From NCBI GenBank assembly GCA_008508345.1, contig QNGE01000976.1, positions 19,663 through 83,662 on the forward strand: a DNA stretch of 64,000 nt. The letters are read 5' to 3'. Source of the stretch: Paragonimus westermani. Its lineage: Eukaryota > Platyhelminthes > Trematoda > Plagiorchiida > Troglotrematidae. Below the pieces are notes generated by a model, which was given only the letters and a program-made list of their open reading frames with translations, had not been told where the DNA came from and did no database searches. The position numbers and the translations under genes were made by a program. Of this stretch, positions 21,641 to 34,894 are shown in pieces. How positions within the stretch are numbered: the first letter of the stretch is position 1; each line of letters begins with the position of its first letter.

Positions 21641-24229
21641 GGCACGACCGAATTATCAAATCTGAACGCTCAACCACTCTCGCTTGTGAGCAATGATCAG
21701 GTTGCCCGATCGTCTCGAGAGGAGACACCGTAACTGCTCTGTTAACTCCAATCGATAACCCTGCAATTAGGACTTCCAAGACAGGTCGAAATCTCCGATC
21801 TCATTAAACCTGCAAGGCGATATTTTGTTTTTGTGTGTAATGAAAAAGCCCGTCATTAGTCATATATTAATGCACCAAGCTAGTATTAAGCATTGACTGT
21901 CAACGCACGAACCAAGTTATCGCTAAAAGTCAAGTTGGTATTATGCAGGGAATGAATTAAGTGAAAGCTTTCTGATGAGGAAGTGTGTATACCATCACGA
22001 GTGTGTTCTTTCGAGCACCAAGTAAGTTGATAACCTTGGCAACTGGTTGTGTGTACCTTTGTAGAAATTGTATGAAAACCAGACCACGTTAGTTGTTTGT
22101 ATCTGTGTTAAATATTGTTGTTTCCCTATTACTGTGACGATAAGCGCTACATTCTTGCCACGTATTCAGTCACATCTTAGCATATGATTTGCAAGCTGGA
22201 TAACACAATCCTCGATACTGGCCCGTAGCGGTTGATGAATAACCCTTTAGATGTCTCAGCATAGAGCGAATTCACGTCAGTAACCCTGCTCAATCTTCAG
22301 TCAGGTAGAATTTTCAGCATGTGAACAGCACTGGAACTAAACCTGAGAGCAAGACAATCTGCGAAAGCCCCAAAATCAAGGGATCGTCCGCACGCGGCAC
22401 TGGTCAGTTAAGCCATAGATGATGCCAACAAAATCGTCTACTGACTCACACGTCCTTAAAATGTCTCCATGATGGAACTTCTGGATATCAAGGAACCAGG
22501 TTTGATCCCAGCAAATTTCTCTGTCGCTAAACAGACGCTGTAGAGGCTGTGGCAGTTATCAGCGTGTGCTCTTGACGATAATCGGTTTCCTTCAAAATAA
22601 CACACATACGGCACCGACTCCTGTTTGTCTGGCCAGTTACCAGCAGGTTGAGGTTGTTTAGCCTCCTCCAGCGCAGCTTAATATATAAGTCGCATACAGT
22701 TTTTCAAGCTCAAAATGCTTCGTGTCTTCTGTTCTAGAAGGTCCTGAGGGACACAAGAAGCAATTTACTCATAGCCTATCCTGACTGTGAAAGTCCATCA
22801 AGAATGTTCGTTCTGCTGCCGAATGCTGATTACTCTTTGATGGCTAGTGATGTTCGTTCACACAGCCAGATTTGTGGTCTACTTATCGAACCTGATTAGC
22901 AGCATTTTGTTCCAGGTTAGCTTGTGAAAGTGACCACAGCCAAAGAACCTGTGAGGGTAAGCTTCACTTATTGAACTTAGATGTACAGTCACGTATCGTA
23001 TAGCATACCGAGAAAGGAAACACTTACCATGCGCGTTATAGTTAGCAATTTCAAGGTTAAATCATCTGATTGAAGGAGAACAGTTCATGCTTGTGGAACA
23101 GACGTAGACCAGCTTCCACTCATCTCAATGCGTACGTAAGATTGACCTCGCAAATGTGTTAAGGAAATAAGTGAAAACCTATGATGATGTACAAAATATC
23201 AAGCTGTTACACATTAGGCCATCGGGGTACAGGTAAGTGTACATGATGGGATTGGTTCAGGTGAAATGAAAGAACATTCTGGAGGATTTGGGGCCTGATG
23301 GGTGTCACGTCTAAGGAGGTTGAGCATAACAAGTCAGCTTTAGATTCAAATAATCTAGCATCAGTCAACGTGTGACAGAAACGAATGAAACATCTTTTAT
23401 TAAAAAGAGGGCATTATGCCGAAGGGAGCAGGCGAATGATGATGTTAAACGAAGACGACAGAGTTTGAAACAAACAGACGGGAGAAACGTGGAGCTTAGA
23501 AAGACTGCTGAGTACAGCAAGAGGTAGATTTCAAACGCTTAAATTAAGAAAGCCAATATTAGTGTTGTGAGCCCAGAATGCGGATGGCACAAGGATTGCT
23601 TATTCGGAAAACCAACAGTGAGTTATGCGTCAAACAAACACACTCAGCTGCATACAACATTGATCTATGAACGTCACGGTTGTTACGGTTTTAAACGCCC
23701 AGTCCCTGTAGTTACGGAGAAACATTTTATTCCAAAGCGAACTCCAGCGTTTCGTCCAGTAATTTCCACCCGGCTACTTCAACGTACAAATTCACGTTCA
23801 AGGTTTATTACTGATTAGAATTTTGCAATCACTCTTCTTCGCTACACTGGCACACAACTAAGTATTTCTGAGAAAGGATTCAGATGAAACAGATTTCTAT
23901 GATAAGAACACGCTTTTCATTTTAGGTTGTAAACAGTTTGGTAATACGCCACTGAAATGTTCGTTTAGGAGGTCCACCCGGTGATTACCATCCGGAAGAA
24001 GTGGGAACACTTGAGTAAGTACTATAGAAAGGGTATGTGAACATAAGGTGTAACAAATTATTGAGTCTAAAGCATAAAGCATTCAACCGGTTATCGGCCA
24101 GTTCAGTGTGATAATTACAAAGTGATGAGTGGCCGTTCACTCAGCATGCATAATTTCTATTTACCTCAAAGTTTTAATGCGCCTTTTGCAACTGAAGTGT
24201 TATCGTTGTTATTTTTTGCTTGTTCAATG

Positions 24230-24276
<47 letters not shown>

Positions 24277-27200
24277 ACTTCTTAGCTCAGGCGGGTTACC
24301 GCGTTCCTACATTCTGTTTCTGTTCCTGGCCTAAATCCGGCCGAAGTCAATTCTGCACAATTGAGTTCCATTTAAATGATATTTAATTATTTTCTCGTAC
24401 GTGCTGGAGGGTTTTGTTTGATAAAAACTGTGTACCACTCACTGTTAGCCACAATTTTCACATTCTCCCACGCTTCTCAACGATACCGTTTTGAAAAATG
24501 TCTGGTCGAAAATGTTAAATTGCGATGGATTTATTGCATCTGACTCCATTGAAAGCACGTGATTTCCACGATGGACAAATTTCCCAACAGGAACCACGAG
24601 TTAGTGGTATTAGACAAACGACCTTGTGCGTTGCGTGATCAGCAGACCGTAACGAATCCGTACTAAATATAACTTGACAGTTGGACTGAAACAACGACTG
24701 GTGATTTCTGGCAGGACTGTTAATTATTTGGAAGTCCTTGTTTGATTTGTCTTTGGAATACTTATACAGTCTTCGGTGGAAAATGGTGAGGAAGAATTCG
24801 TTTGAATGTGTAAGTAAAAGGGGAAGACGACGAAGTTGATGCTACGCGAAGTCATTGATACAATCGGTAGAAATTATTATGCTGCAAATGTGTTTGCAAT
24901 TTCTCTTTCCGAACGGCTGTTACCACTGCGTCTGTAAGGAAATGGATATCAATGCTGGTACACTCTCTTCACTGTTTCTGTGGATCATCCAATATAGAGC
25001 GCATTCTTAGTTGTTTATCAGAAAATAATCAAGCAGCCTGCCAAGTTCGGTTCTGATTCGACTAACAAAGAACATAAGCTTATCCATCTCGTCCCATCTA
25101 ACCGACTGTACTCAATACACAGATAGAGAGTAGAACTTTTCTTGGGAATAGAGTTTAATGCAGCATAACTTAAGCAACCGAGTCCACTGAAATTTCACTA
25201 TGTTGTCGTTCTATTCTACTTCGAACAAAATCACTCAACTGATTGATTCTACATGGTTAAGCATAGTAAACCAAACTGAAAGCCATTTAATCCACCGACT
25301 CTGTAAATCGATTCGCATTACCTAACTCATCTGCTTTGCTGACCACCCAACCCACTTTTTGGTGTTATTCCGCCCAGTAATTTCCTAACCGTTAGTTAAA
25401 TATGCACGATTGTACCGATCAAAACTGAGATTTCGTCCACTGGAGTTGTTTTATCTAAAGGTTTACTTTTATCATTTTTAAGTGGATCCTGCATTATTTT
25501 ATGAATTTACCATCCACCTTTCCAACAAAACATTTTCCGCTGTTTTTCATCCGACTTATAGCAAAGGCGTACTTTGTAGTCATCTAGTGCCATAGACATT
25601 TATGGGCAGCAGTGCAGTGCATAGTTTGAAATAAAACCAGGAATATGGCAAACATTCGATCGAACGACTAAAATGGGTAAACATTCTGGATAACCCAGAA
25701 GTGAGTTACCCGGACAGAAGGGTTCTATTATTTTCAACTAGTTTAAAGTGGTCTATAAAAACAGTGATCCTTGTTTATAATCTACAAAAATCTGTATAGG
25801 TGTTCTGGTTTGATCATCCTCAAATTTGGTACCAGGAATATGCCAACTGTCACACAGATTGCAACCAATTGTACTAAAATCTCAGACAATTTTCTTTGCC
25901 ACCAATGCTAGACATCTATTTTGTTTCACCGGTTTTGTTGAACCTGTTTGTTTTCTTAACATTCTTTTCAGTCACAATCACTAAGATAAAACTTTGATGC
26001 CGAATATTTTTCTCTCCCGTATACTGTCTCCCATTAACTATGAATAATTTTATAATACCCTAATCGAAATATTTGTTCCGTCTAACAAAAAATGTAGTGT
26101 TTGTGATTAGGTGCATCGGAACATTTTTTTGACTGACGAAATTGAAGCCAATCAGAACTCATGTACCAGCGGCTGCAAACGGAACTGTTGTTGATCAGCG
26201 CCAATTATACAAAAGTGATTAACAGTTGGTCCACTGAGTTTGTTTGTAAGAGATTGTGATTAAAACAAGTTGTGTGAATAGGTGTTGGACTTAAGCAAAC
26301 GAATTATTTGAAGCAAGATAGTAGAATATAACAACAGACAGGCCAACCAAAACCAGAACGCTTTTCTCCGAAAAGCAATTGTTAATGTTTCCCCATAAAA
26401 AGCACAGGTTTTGCTGGTAAATTTCGACATCTCAGTACTACTCCGACCACATCTGTTCCGAGATCTTCGACATCGTGGTCAACTGCGCGACAATGTTAAC
26501 ATAATTTGAATGAGTGCTTGTTCACTGCACGTGTGTGTTGGTTCTGTTTGCTACGCCGGTGATTGGTGCTGTGTCAATGTATCCAGTTGTCCAAACACAT
26601 ATTTGCTGCTATCAGTTCTTTAAGAAATTTTCAACTCTGTGTGGTAGTCTTCTTTCTTGAAACGCTGTTTCCAAAATGCACATCAATTCCTTAGCAGGGT
26701 TCACTACAATTTTATCACCAGTAATTCTTTCTTGTCAGGTGCAACCCACAAAAATGAGGATCACATGATCAAAAGTACGGCTGGCTGAAAATCAGTTCGA
26801 ACTTGACAGTGCGTCAAAACAACGTTTTGCCCACGTTTGTGAATAAGTGAATTAACTGTGTAAACTTCGTACAGTTTCTCTTTTCTCCAGTTTTAGTCTA
26901 TTCATGTAGTTCGTACGTGACCGTAAGGATGGACGGCAGTTTGTATCATAGTACCCAATGATATCGGTCTCTACTGGAGAAGTCTAAATGTTTACAAATC
27001 AACCTTTTCATATAACGATTTCGAAAATAACAATTAAATTCCTAGCTGAATGTTTTCATATTCTGTTAAGTTTTATGGATATGTTTTTCAGTTCACAAGT
27101 CTGCAAACAACAGAGTGATGATAAACACCGGCAGTTAATCATACAAAATATGTAAATAAAACAAGAACAAGCACATACCATCCAGTACTAGAAGACAAAT

Positions 27201-28655
27201 ATGTTTTTACGAGCATTTATCAGTAATCACTTCCAGTCAGTAAACTATACTTCACCCAGCTCCTGTATGTGTGGCTGATGGACTATAGTGTATGCCGTTG
27301 GGCCTGAATAGACTGATCTTTCGAATAAGATATTGGGTTAAGTTACCCACAGGCGTCACTATTAGCTGGCTTTGAATAGAATGACCGGGATGTTCTAATT
27401 AACCTGGAATTGTTTCGCTTAAGAAGATATATGACGTAGGCGAAAAGCTCGGTTGTTTTGTGATTCCGAATCTGTTCGAAGCTAAAGGATGCGTCTTGCT
27501 TGGTTTAGACAAGCGTTCAGTCAGCCAGCAGTAGCAACAACAAATGGAAGAACTAGTCAGCATTAATCCAGGATCGGTCGACGATGTTAGATTAGCAAGC
27601 TTCCACAGTCCACTTACGCCTGTGTGTCCCAACAACCCGTTGTCATAAGCATCGTCCAGTAATCACAGGTATGAACGATATTGGAAATGAAATGAGATAC
27701 CTGTCCAAACAGAATAAAGTGTATCGCCAAGTCGGCATAGAAACCGGTTTTACAAAATCCACTATTACTGTAGTCGTGTCATCTCTTGGCACAAATAACC
27801 ACCACGTGGGTGTGTGGGAAGCATTTCGCCGCAAGCCGAAATGACCGCAATTTGACTACGAAAACACTTCGAGCAAGCCTTGTAATTCCGTTGGTGTCCA
27901 GCGGTTCCTGCCCCTTTCACACGGACACACAGGACGTGAACCTATCTTGTATACAGAATACGGAATAACGACATTCTTGTGTGTAATTATGTGTGTGATT
28001 GTTGTTACTTTGATCTACCCAAGTAGACAACTTCTTGTTATCCTTGGTAACTTTATTGGCCCGACGACGACTTACCTGAAACAGTATGTTTGCCATGCCT
28101 TGTGTTATTCAACAAAAACAGGAATGTGAAAAAAGTCAACTTTATGTGTTATTTTACCATAAACCTAAGCGTTTTGAGAAACATTCATTGGTTCAGTCAA
28201 GCGGCTGTCGATCCGTTTACCGATTTGAACAAAAGCAGGTAATTTGGCCGATTTCTGTCAAATAGACGGGCAGTCTATTGTTGACGCATCAGTACTAACT
28301 CTTTTAATGTTCACCAGAGAGAGGACAGTCCTGGATGTACAGGATGCGTTTGTAGCTTGTTATTCGACAAAACTCCACACAACCATAGTAAGAGATAGTT
28401 CAACAGTTGGCGGTTCGATCAGTCAAACTTTGCTGACGATTCGACTTAATCATCATACGAAAGAAAAAACTAAGGGGAAACTTAGAAGATCCAAAAAATA
28501 TCTTTGGTATGATTGTTGACGCACAAAGAAGAAGAAAACTCCAGCCAAGAACTTTAGAGAGTTCCATAACGTGCAACACTCTTAAATGACCGATATTAGT
28601 GTTACATAAGACTGCGCATTTCACAGTTAAAAAGTCAAAGAAACGTTGAAGGTTA
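21641..28655. other. No recognisable gene; one AT tract
   Basis: Seven kb without recognised coding motif. Holds the AT microsatellite at 24234-24274. Short frames such as 23567-23818 and 28244-28519 show no family signature. Confidence 0.4.
24234..24274. repeat. (AT)n microsatellite, 41 bp
   Basis: Uninterrupted AT dinucleotides. It creates spurious Tyr-Ile frames in overlapping translations. Confidence 0.95.
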
Positions 28656-28659
28656 TTTA

Positions 28660-29310
28660 AACCAGTGAATTCTCTTGATCAAGTTCACCGATAATCATAG
28701 AAGATACATCGCGAGATGTCAACATTCACGAACACAAAACACTAGAATATATGGAACATATAGATAGCAAAACAACAGAAACACTCAGCGATTGGGGTTA
28801 CATGAAACAAGGACTACTACCAGTTTCAGAACGGACAAACTGCTTGAGTCAACAGTTTATGCACACACGGAGCCGGACGGTGAGTACTGATTGACATTGC
28901 CTCCGAGAAAGCAAGCAGATTGGGACTCGGATTACGCAACGATACTCGAAATGAGTTGACAAGTTCAACAACGTGACTAGTTTCCATTAGATGCTTTGTG
29001 ATACATGGGGTCGAATTTCATCTCAGTCGCTCAGTTCTCATATGTTCAGCCATTCGTTGTCGTAGGCACCGATTCGTTCTGCCGATATAGACGTCACCGG
29101 AACTTCAATTGAACTGGTTCATTAAGTGTGAGACAGAACATTTCGGCAGGTCACGATTAGGAATACACTGAACGACAATGCTAGTTTTGAGTAATAACCA
29201 CAATTCGATCGCAAGATAGGTACATGCTAGATCAGACTGCAATTTTTGACTTATATTAGTTGTGACGTGGTCGCCTTCGAAGAGCAGGTTCAGAATTTCC
29301 AGCTTATTAA
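28660..29310 (-). pseudogene. Penelope-like element copy, minus strand, 3' part
   Basis: The minus strand follows the 6.7-kb PLE from its residue ~290 to the 3' tip: a segment like the LPFKGDHITTDVCQKLQ region (29250-29295), then the CSAS...CSCGD and YIGRT region (about 29080-29150), ending through the 3' UTR at 28690-28760. The hammerhead region is shortened by a deletion of about 20 bp. Several stops. Its left end shares TTGATCAAGTTCACCGAT with the left end of the 6.7-kb PLE. It forms a tail-outward pair with the copy at 29525. Confidence 0.8.
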
Positions 29311-29524
29311 GGATCGTACTCAGGGCATTCTTGATCAGTCTTTTGTTGCAATGAGTGTTGAAGAACTTTTAGAATATCACTTTGTGACTAACACCCTCCT
29401 TAAACATCTCCTCTCATTACAGGCAGTCATGGTTGCAGATCTTGTACGCTCTATGGTCGCACCAGGCCCCGTTTGAAAGTAACTGGCGCAAAAGAAGTGA
29501 AACTTTAAGTGACAACGGAGTGAT

Positions 29525-29875
29525 TGACATGAAATCCGACCTCATGTATCACAAAGCATCTAATGGAAACTAGTCACGTTGTTGAACTTGTCAACTCATT
29601 TCGAGTATCGTTGCGTAATCCGAGTCCCAATCTGCTTGCTTTCTCGGAGGCAATGTCAATCAGTACTCACCGTCCGGCTCCGTGTGTGCATAAACTGTTG
29701 ACTCAAGCAGTTTGTCCGTTCTGGAACTGGTAGTAGTCCTTGTTTCATGTAACCCCAATCGCTGAGTGTTTCTGTTGTTTTGCTATCTATATGTTCCATA
29801 TATTCTAGTGTTTTACGTTCGTGACTGAGCAGAGTAAACGGAATGTTGACATCTCACGATGTGTTCTCTGTCGTT
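29525..29875 (+). pseudogene. Penelope-like element copy, plus strand, endonuclease end and 3' tip
   Basis: Begins inside the endonuclease (AAATCCGACCTCATG, equivalent to 8021 onward) and runs through the catalytic-Glu segment (TTCTCGGAGGCAATG) to the 3' tip, ending near 29870. The stretch 29525-29760 reads close to 8021-8230, with a premature GAACTGGTAG stop in place of GAACTGACG. Its hammerhead core is broken (CTGAGCA; GGA). The 214 bp between this and the minus copy (29311-29524) match neither and are unassigned. Confidence 0.8.
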
Positions 29876-31699
29876 ATTGTTTGATGGTTCTCTCGCAAAA
29901 CACCAGTGGGCGTGATGAAGCTTTGCTATTTTCATTCTCAATATAGAACAAATATACAGTTGCTTTAAGCGAACTGCTAAATTCTACATCTCAAGAGCAA
30001 TAAGCTAAAACTGCAAAATCAGATAAGGGTGCACTGATTCATAGCTATTCTGCTGCCTGCAACTTTGTCGACGCGGTGTTTACAAGAGTGACGTAATTTT
30101 GTTTCACATTTACTAATCTTGTGATACGGCCGATTGTTGTTTAGCTGGACGGTCTGCAGCACTTATACATATGTGTTTGCCTGGTTTTACTCTGCAGTTC
30201 AGAAACGTGTCCCACTCTTGTGAAAGATTCATGGTGGTTCTCGGTTTATCACTGCTCTCTGCTTCAGTTAACCCGTATCAGATGAGCCAATTCTGTAAGC
30301 AACTTGAAAGTCTGTATGCAGATATTTGGACAGTGTGTATGTTTCTGACCAATAACTGACTTACTGAAAAGCACAGTCTTTTTTGGTTGGGTCAAGTACA
30401 CTGCATTTCAATAGAATCTCTGCTGTGTCACTGATTGCCCAATGCAGCCACTGAGGGTTAAAAAAAGCGTAGGGTGACGAGGCGACGATATGCTTTGGGT
30501 AATTAACTCTGTAACGGCTCCTTTAGGCAAAGCTGAGAGGTAATAACAACTAGGTTTGGAACTATGTGATTGTTAATATTTGCAGTCGTAAGTGTCACTG
30601 GATATGACAGTACTTCGCAACCCACGAGCAGAATGTGTGGGGGACATTCTCTACGAATGGGAAAGTCCAGAACCATCGCCCTTCGTTTGCTTTCTACCAA
30701 TTGTTTGTAAGTTTTTCATTGTCTTATTTAAACTTTGATTTAATACAGCTACAGAGATTTGGTGCAATGCGTGAGAATCAGCTACTACAGCCAAATTCGG
30801 CTCAATATCTTCCGTTTTCGATCAATACTCGACCTCATTATTCAAGTTTTTTAAATGCAGTATTTCAATTTCGCCTCCAAAACGATCGCGAATAGTTGAG
30901 AAGATATGTTCAACCATATATCTTGTGGTCTTAGACCTTATTATGATGCACAGAAGGAGGCGTCCCTCAGGTTCTGTCATCGCGATAACCTGATCTGGAG
31001 AGTGACGCAGTCAAACAACGGTGTTCTAAAATGTATGCGGCCCTCATCAGTCGTCTGGTCACAGTTAATCAGCATGTAACTTGGGAAAAAGGAATATCTA
31101 GGTAAATGCTCTGTTTGATATCGTGGGAGTCAGAATTCCGAGTGTTCAAATTTCTGTGATTTTTCATAGATTAAAACAAGTGGGCTGGCGTGCATATGTC
31201 TTGTCACTTACCGGACTACCAACTGAAAGTTGCCCCCTGTGTAATCACATGAAATGGCATCCTCATCGGTTGATCGTATACTTAATCGGGCATGATAAAC
31301 AATGCTGTGCATTCGAGATGCAAAAATGCTGATGAAGTTGTGAAAATACCTTTCCTCATCGAGTGCAAGGGCGATATATCCATCAATTCCTCTCTCTCTC
31401 TCTCTCTCTCTCTTAAGGAAGAATGCACTGAACAAGGCCAACAATCACTTCAAGCGTATTGCGGTTGCCTACATTGAACCTGAACAAATGCGACTGGCCA
31501 ATTTTGCGTCAGACATATTACCGTTCTTTATCCATTGTCGAATACTCGACACACTGCTCTTGTATCGAAATGGCATGATGCTGTAAAAAAACCATCGCTA
31601 GTGTTAAAAAGAACTTACATCAATCGGTTGCCGAGTCACATACGAAGCACGGTGAACAACAGTTTGTTCCACTGGATCCCAGTAGGTGCGTACTGAGCT
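29876..31699. other. No gene recognised; one TC tract
   Basis: Contains the (TC)n tract at 31390-31412. At 31041-31060 the minus strand reads ACGACTGATGAGGGCC, a hammerhead-like start without the GAAA half. Confidence 0.4.
31390..31412. repeat. (TC)n microsatellite, 23 bp
   Basis: Uninterrupted TC dinucleotides. Confidence 0.9.
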
Positions 31700-32430
31700 G
31701 TTCTGCAGTACAGTTGAGTTCGCTGCAACTAGAAGCACTAGCCTCCGCTCTGGATCATAAATGCTATCACATAAGCCTAATCATATTTGTGTTGACCGAC
31801 TATATTTGTGAGCTCGTTGAAATGAATCACTTCCGACCACTTCCGACCGACATAGTGGAGGAAACTTTGCAGTTTTGTATTGAGAATGTCAGTTTCTGTT
31901 TTCTCGAGTAGCACTACCGTCAGATAGACGGAATAGCAATGGGAATTCCACTAGGTCCAATCTTAGCAAACTTTTTCATGCTAAAATTAGAACGACACCT
32001 ACCTATGGGGATGGAAAACTTATCATATTACGAGCGTTACGTCGATGACATTAATTTTCAGTCATTCTAAGCAGGTGGTAGATAACCTGGTGCAGTGTCT
32101 AAATATTTGTCATCTTAATCTGAAGGTTACTTGTGAATTTGGGGTCAACAACTGCCCGTCAGTTTTAGATATCCTCATAAGTCGTCAAGAAGATGGTTCG
32201 GTTATAAGAACCGTATAGGAAAACCACGTGGTCAAGTCAATACCTAAACTCCAGCAGCTTCACACCTGTCCAATACAAACGAGCGCTAGTGAGTACTGTG
32301 TTCACACGAGCAAGGCGAATCTGTACACACAACAGCCTTGAGGAAGCACTATATCTTTTCATATCTGTTTCCAATTTAAGCACAAGATTTTCCATTACAT
32401 GCTAAAGCAAATCACTTTGGTGCATTGGAA
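31700..32430 (+). pseudogene. Penelope-like RT fragment, second PLE lineage (decayed)
   Basis: SSLQLEALASALDH at the start resembles a conserved N-terminal PLE segment. A jump then leads to DIVEETLQFCIENVSFCFLE, a TAG at 31909-31911, and YRQIDGIAMGIPLGPILANFFMLKLERHL with YERYVDDI (about 32030-32050), so motif B and the YVDD catalytic pair survive here, unlike the 6.7-kb copy. Beyond a frameshift, RARRICTHNSLEEAL matches the RAREICTDDCLQGEE region. Motif A and the endonuclease are missing. Sequence between motifs differs clearly from the 6.7-kb PLE, so this is a different subfamily. Confidence 0.8.
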
Positions 32431-32817
32431 TTTCCATCTCAGATTCTTGGACGTGACGGCAAGAACACGATTGGCCCAACTAACTGTAAGGGACGATCAA
32501 TCTTAATTAGAGTGCTTCGCATTGGCTACTTTGGTAGAGGAAGTGGTTTGGGTTATTAGAGGGATGTCAACGGATTTGCTTAATAAGAACAGGATTGGCG
32601 ATCAAAGTGGAACACGGACCACCTGACCCTATTCCTATCAATTCATCAGACCGCGGACCGTATTGGTTCCTTTTACTGGTGGAGGGTAGCGAGTGGTTAG
32701 GTGTGTCCGTGAATCTCACGTCCAATAGGCGTGAGGTTAAGGGTCGCGGAAGACTTCGAGCTGTAATGTGAGAGTGAACCAGTCTGTCAGCACATTTTCA
32801 ATAGTTCTCTCGCACAC

Positions 32818-33890
32818 ATGGCTGGTATACGTAAGTACACTCGCATCAGTCCGAAACACGTAGACTTATTACCAAAGCCTTCGAAAGGGGCGTTGACTAA
32901 CGTACGGTTGCCCTTCTGAAAGGAGTCAAGTGTAATACCGCTTACACGTGGCTTCATGTAGATTGCATCGTTTATGAAGTTCAGCCTCGCAAAGGACATG
33001 TAAGCAAGATTCTGACAGAATCAGAGATCGATACATTGTTGGAGTGGATTTCCGTGGACCCAACGATTACTCTGCAATTTTTGAGATTGTGTATCAAGTC
33101 CGAGTTCGAGAAGGAGTTGTCGACCACAACGATTAGTCGGTACTCGGATGACCGGTGCATAACTGTCAAGAAACTGCGCCAAGTACCCATTGGTATGAAC
33201 TCAAATGAGGATGTGGAGTTACGGCGACTGTTTGCATATCGACTGTTGGAGTGTTGTGCAAATGCAAAGGCTATTTGCTGGTTAGATGAGACAAACTTCA
33301 ATTTGCTCTGTACTAGTTCAGTTGGACGTTCATTAAAAAGGACGAGAGCGTGCGTCTCTGTAACAAACAGCCGAGGATGTACTATTCATTTGATTGGAGG
33401 TCTGACACCAAGCTGGATGGTGGGCTATATGGCGATGTGGGGAGCCTACAACAACAGTGATTGCAGGGGCTGGCTGCAAATCTTGATAGATCAGATGAAG
33501 ATCAGTACACTCATGTCAGACATTGTGCTGACATACGACAACGCACCTCGGCACACCGATCTGGGAAGTTTGTGTGCTGAGGAGTTATATAATGGGGGAC
33601 AAATCTTACGACCGGCTCCATATTCACCAATGTTGAATCCAATTGGGAATGTCTGGAGTATGGTGAAAGCAAGAGTTAAAAGACAACTGAAGATGCACCA
33701 CGAGGCAATAATAAACGGAGATCCTCAGGGTGTGCGAAGTCAACAGGTGTGGAGAATGCGGGCCCTGGAAAGAGTAGTTATGTCTGCTACGTGAGGCTTC
33801 ACCGGAGACCATTGTGTTAGCTTCGTTTGTCATGTTGAACGATGCTGTATGCAGGCGATGAACAGTGAAACGATGAGGTCACAACCATAA
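32818..33890 (+). pseudogene. IS630/Tc1-type DDE transposase, decayed, third catalytic residue changed
   Basis: The longest open part is 33036-33794 (252 codons). The frame extends back through a TAA at 32898-32900 (VD*RTVALLKGVKCNTAYTWL, a helix-turn-helix-like start) to about 32865, where it joins ATG 32818 (MAGIRKYTRISPKHVD) only after a frameshift. After the TGA at 33792-33794, GFTGDHCVSFVCHVERCCMQAM reads like a continued C-terminus. Catalytic residues: Asp 84 in WLDETNF, Asp 168 in LTYDNAPRH, and at 204 a Gly (GGG, 33645-33647) in LNPIGNVWS where the family has LNPIENVW; spacing fits DD35E. Terminal inverted repeats were not found. The enzyme would excise and insert its own DNA element; this copy should be inactive. 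Confidence 0.85.
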
Positions 33891-34084
33891 ACCCACATCT
33901 TCTCAGTGAACGAGGAATGCTCTAACGAGAGCAACTACAAACTGATTTTGTACTTTCTACTTTTTTGAATTTGACCTTGATCAAACTAATGCCTGGCCTG
34001 TGAATGTGCCTAGATTACGTAAGATTTTCCGTTTTTTGTTTACACGGTTAAGAACAATCGAGCTACCCACATACTTTAGATAAT

Positions 34085-34160
34085 CGATTGCTTTACGTTT
34101 GCTACTGAAAATAATGAATGAACTGTTAGCATCTCGTGACATGCTGTCTTTCTACAGTCT
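34085..34160 (+). repeat. PLE 3'-tip remnant
   Basis: TTTACGTTTGCTACTGAA, GAACTGTTAGCATCTCGTGACATG and CTTTCTACA follow the 3' tip of the 6.7-kb PLE (TTTACGTTCGTGACTGAA and so on) at many positions. The GAAA half of the hammerhead is lost. No coding sequence precedes it. Confidence 0.6.
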
Positions 34161-34215
34161 TTGACCGCTCCTTCAATGGCACTGCAACACAGTCGACACC
34201 GTGAACCGTTTGCAC

Positions 34216-34226
34216 GTATATAAAGG
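34216..34226 (+). promoter_or_regulatory. TATA-box-like sequence
   Basis: GTATATAAAGG is a close TATA consensus within mixed sequence. No gene or LTR pair was found to go with it, so it may be chance. Confidence 0.25.
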
Positions 34227-34762
34227 TAGAGCTAGTCGAGTGTCAAAGTCATTTGCCTTTTACTATTGGGTCTCCGCTGGATAGTCTGTGCAAACTGGCC
34301 CTGATCAATTGTTTGGACTACTAAGGTGCGTAGTGCAATGTATGTCCTAACATACCTGAATGCTGAAAGTCATCTTTGTCCATCATTTTCTCTTATAGTG
34401 TACGGAATATACCCGTTGTTGTGTATACGCCGGTTATTCACCTCCCAAGGTTCACAAAGCATTTTTATAGTTTGGTTTGAGGATATCATATCCTAATTGT
34501 GTTCATTTGAGAAGGTAGAATGAAATGTAAAACGGATTGGCCTGATATTCCTTTCAGATTTGTCTTCTTTTGCGTACAACGGCCAGCCCAGCACTTTTCT
34601 GGCTGACACTCGGGTCCGGTGTGTTCAGTGTCGTTGAGTTCAGACGCCTACTCCAAGTGAGGTCAAACAAACGTTATGAGTGATACTGGGTGATAACAAA
34701 GGCTTCTTTCTCAACATAACCTCGCGACCACTGGGTGAGGGGTGTCACCGAACGAAGTTCGG

Positions 34763-34780
34763 ATATATATATATATATAT
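34763..34780. repeat. (AT)n tract, 18 bp
   Basis: Preceded by a short hairpin CCGAAC-GAA-GTTCGG at 34748-34762. Confidence 0.85.
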
Positions 34781-34894
34781 GATGATTTCCGTCCTACAAC
34801 CAAATGATTACCCTCACAAGGTTCATAGATAAGCACAGTAGACAAAAAGTACCACCCAAAGAGATATCACGGTAGAGAAAAAATGTCTACGTAC

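Noticed and set aside
21780..21795. CAGGTCGAAAT, also at 60715-60725, as hammerhead 3' halves on the plus strand
   Set aside because: No CUGANGA precedes either one at a usable distance.
24122..24386. Two overlapping frames with long Tyr-Ile runs
   Set aside because: They are translations of the (AT)n tract, not proteins.
31041..31060. CTGATGAGGGCC on the minus strand
   Set aside because: No GAAA partner within reach and no helix I pairing.
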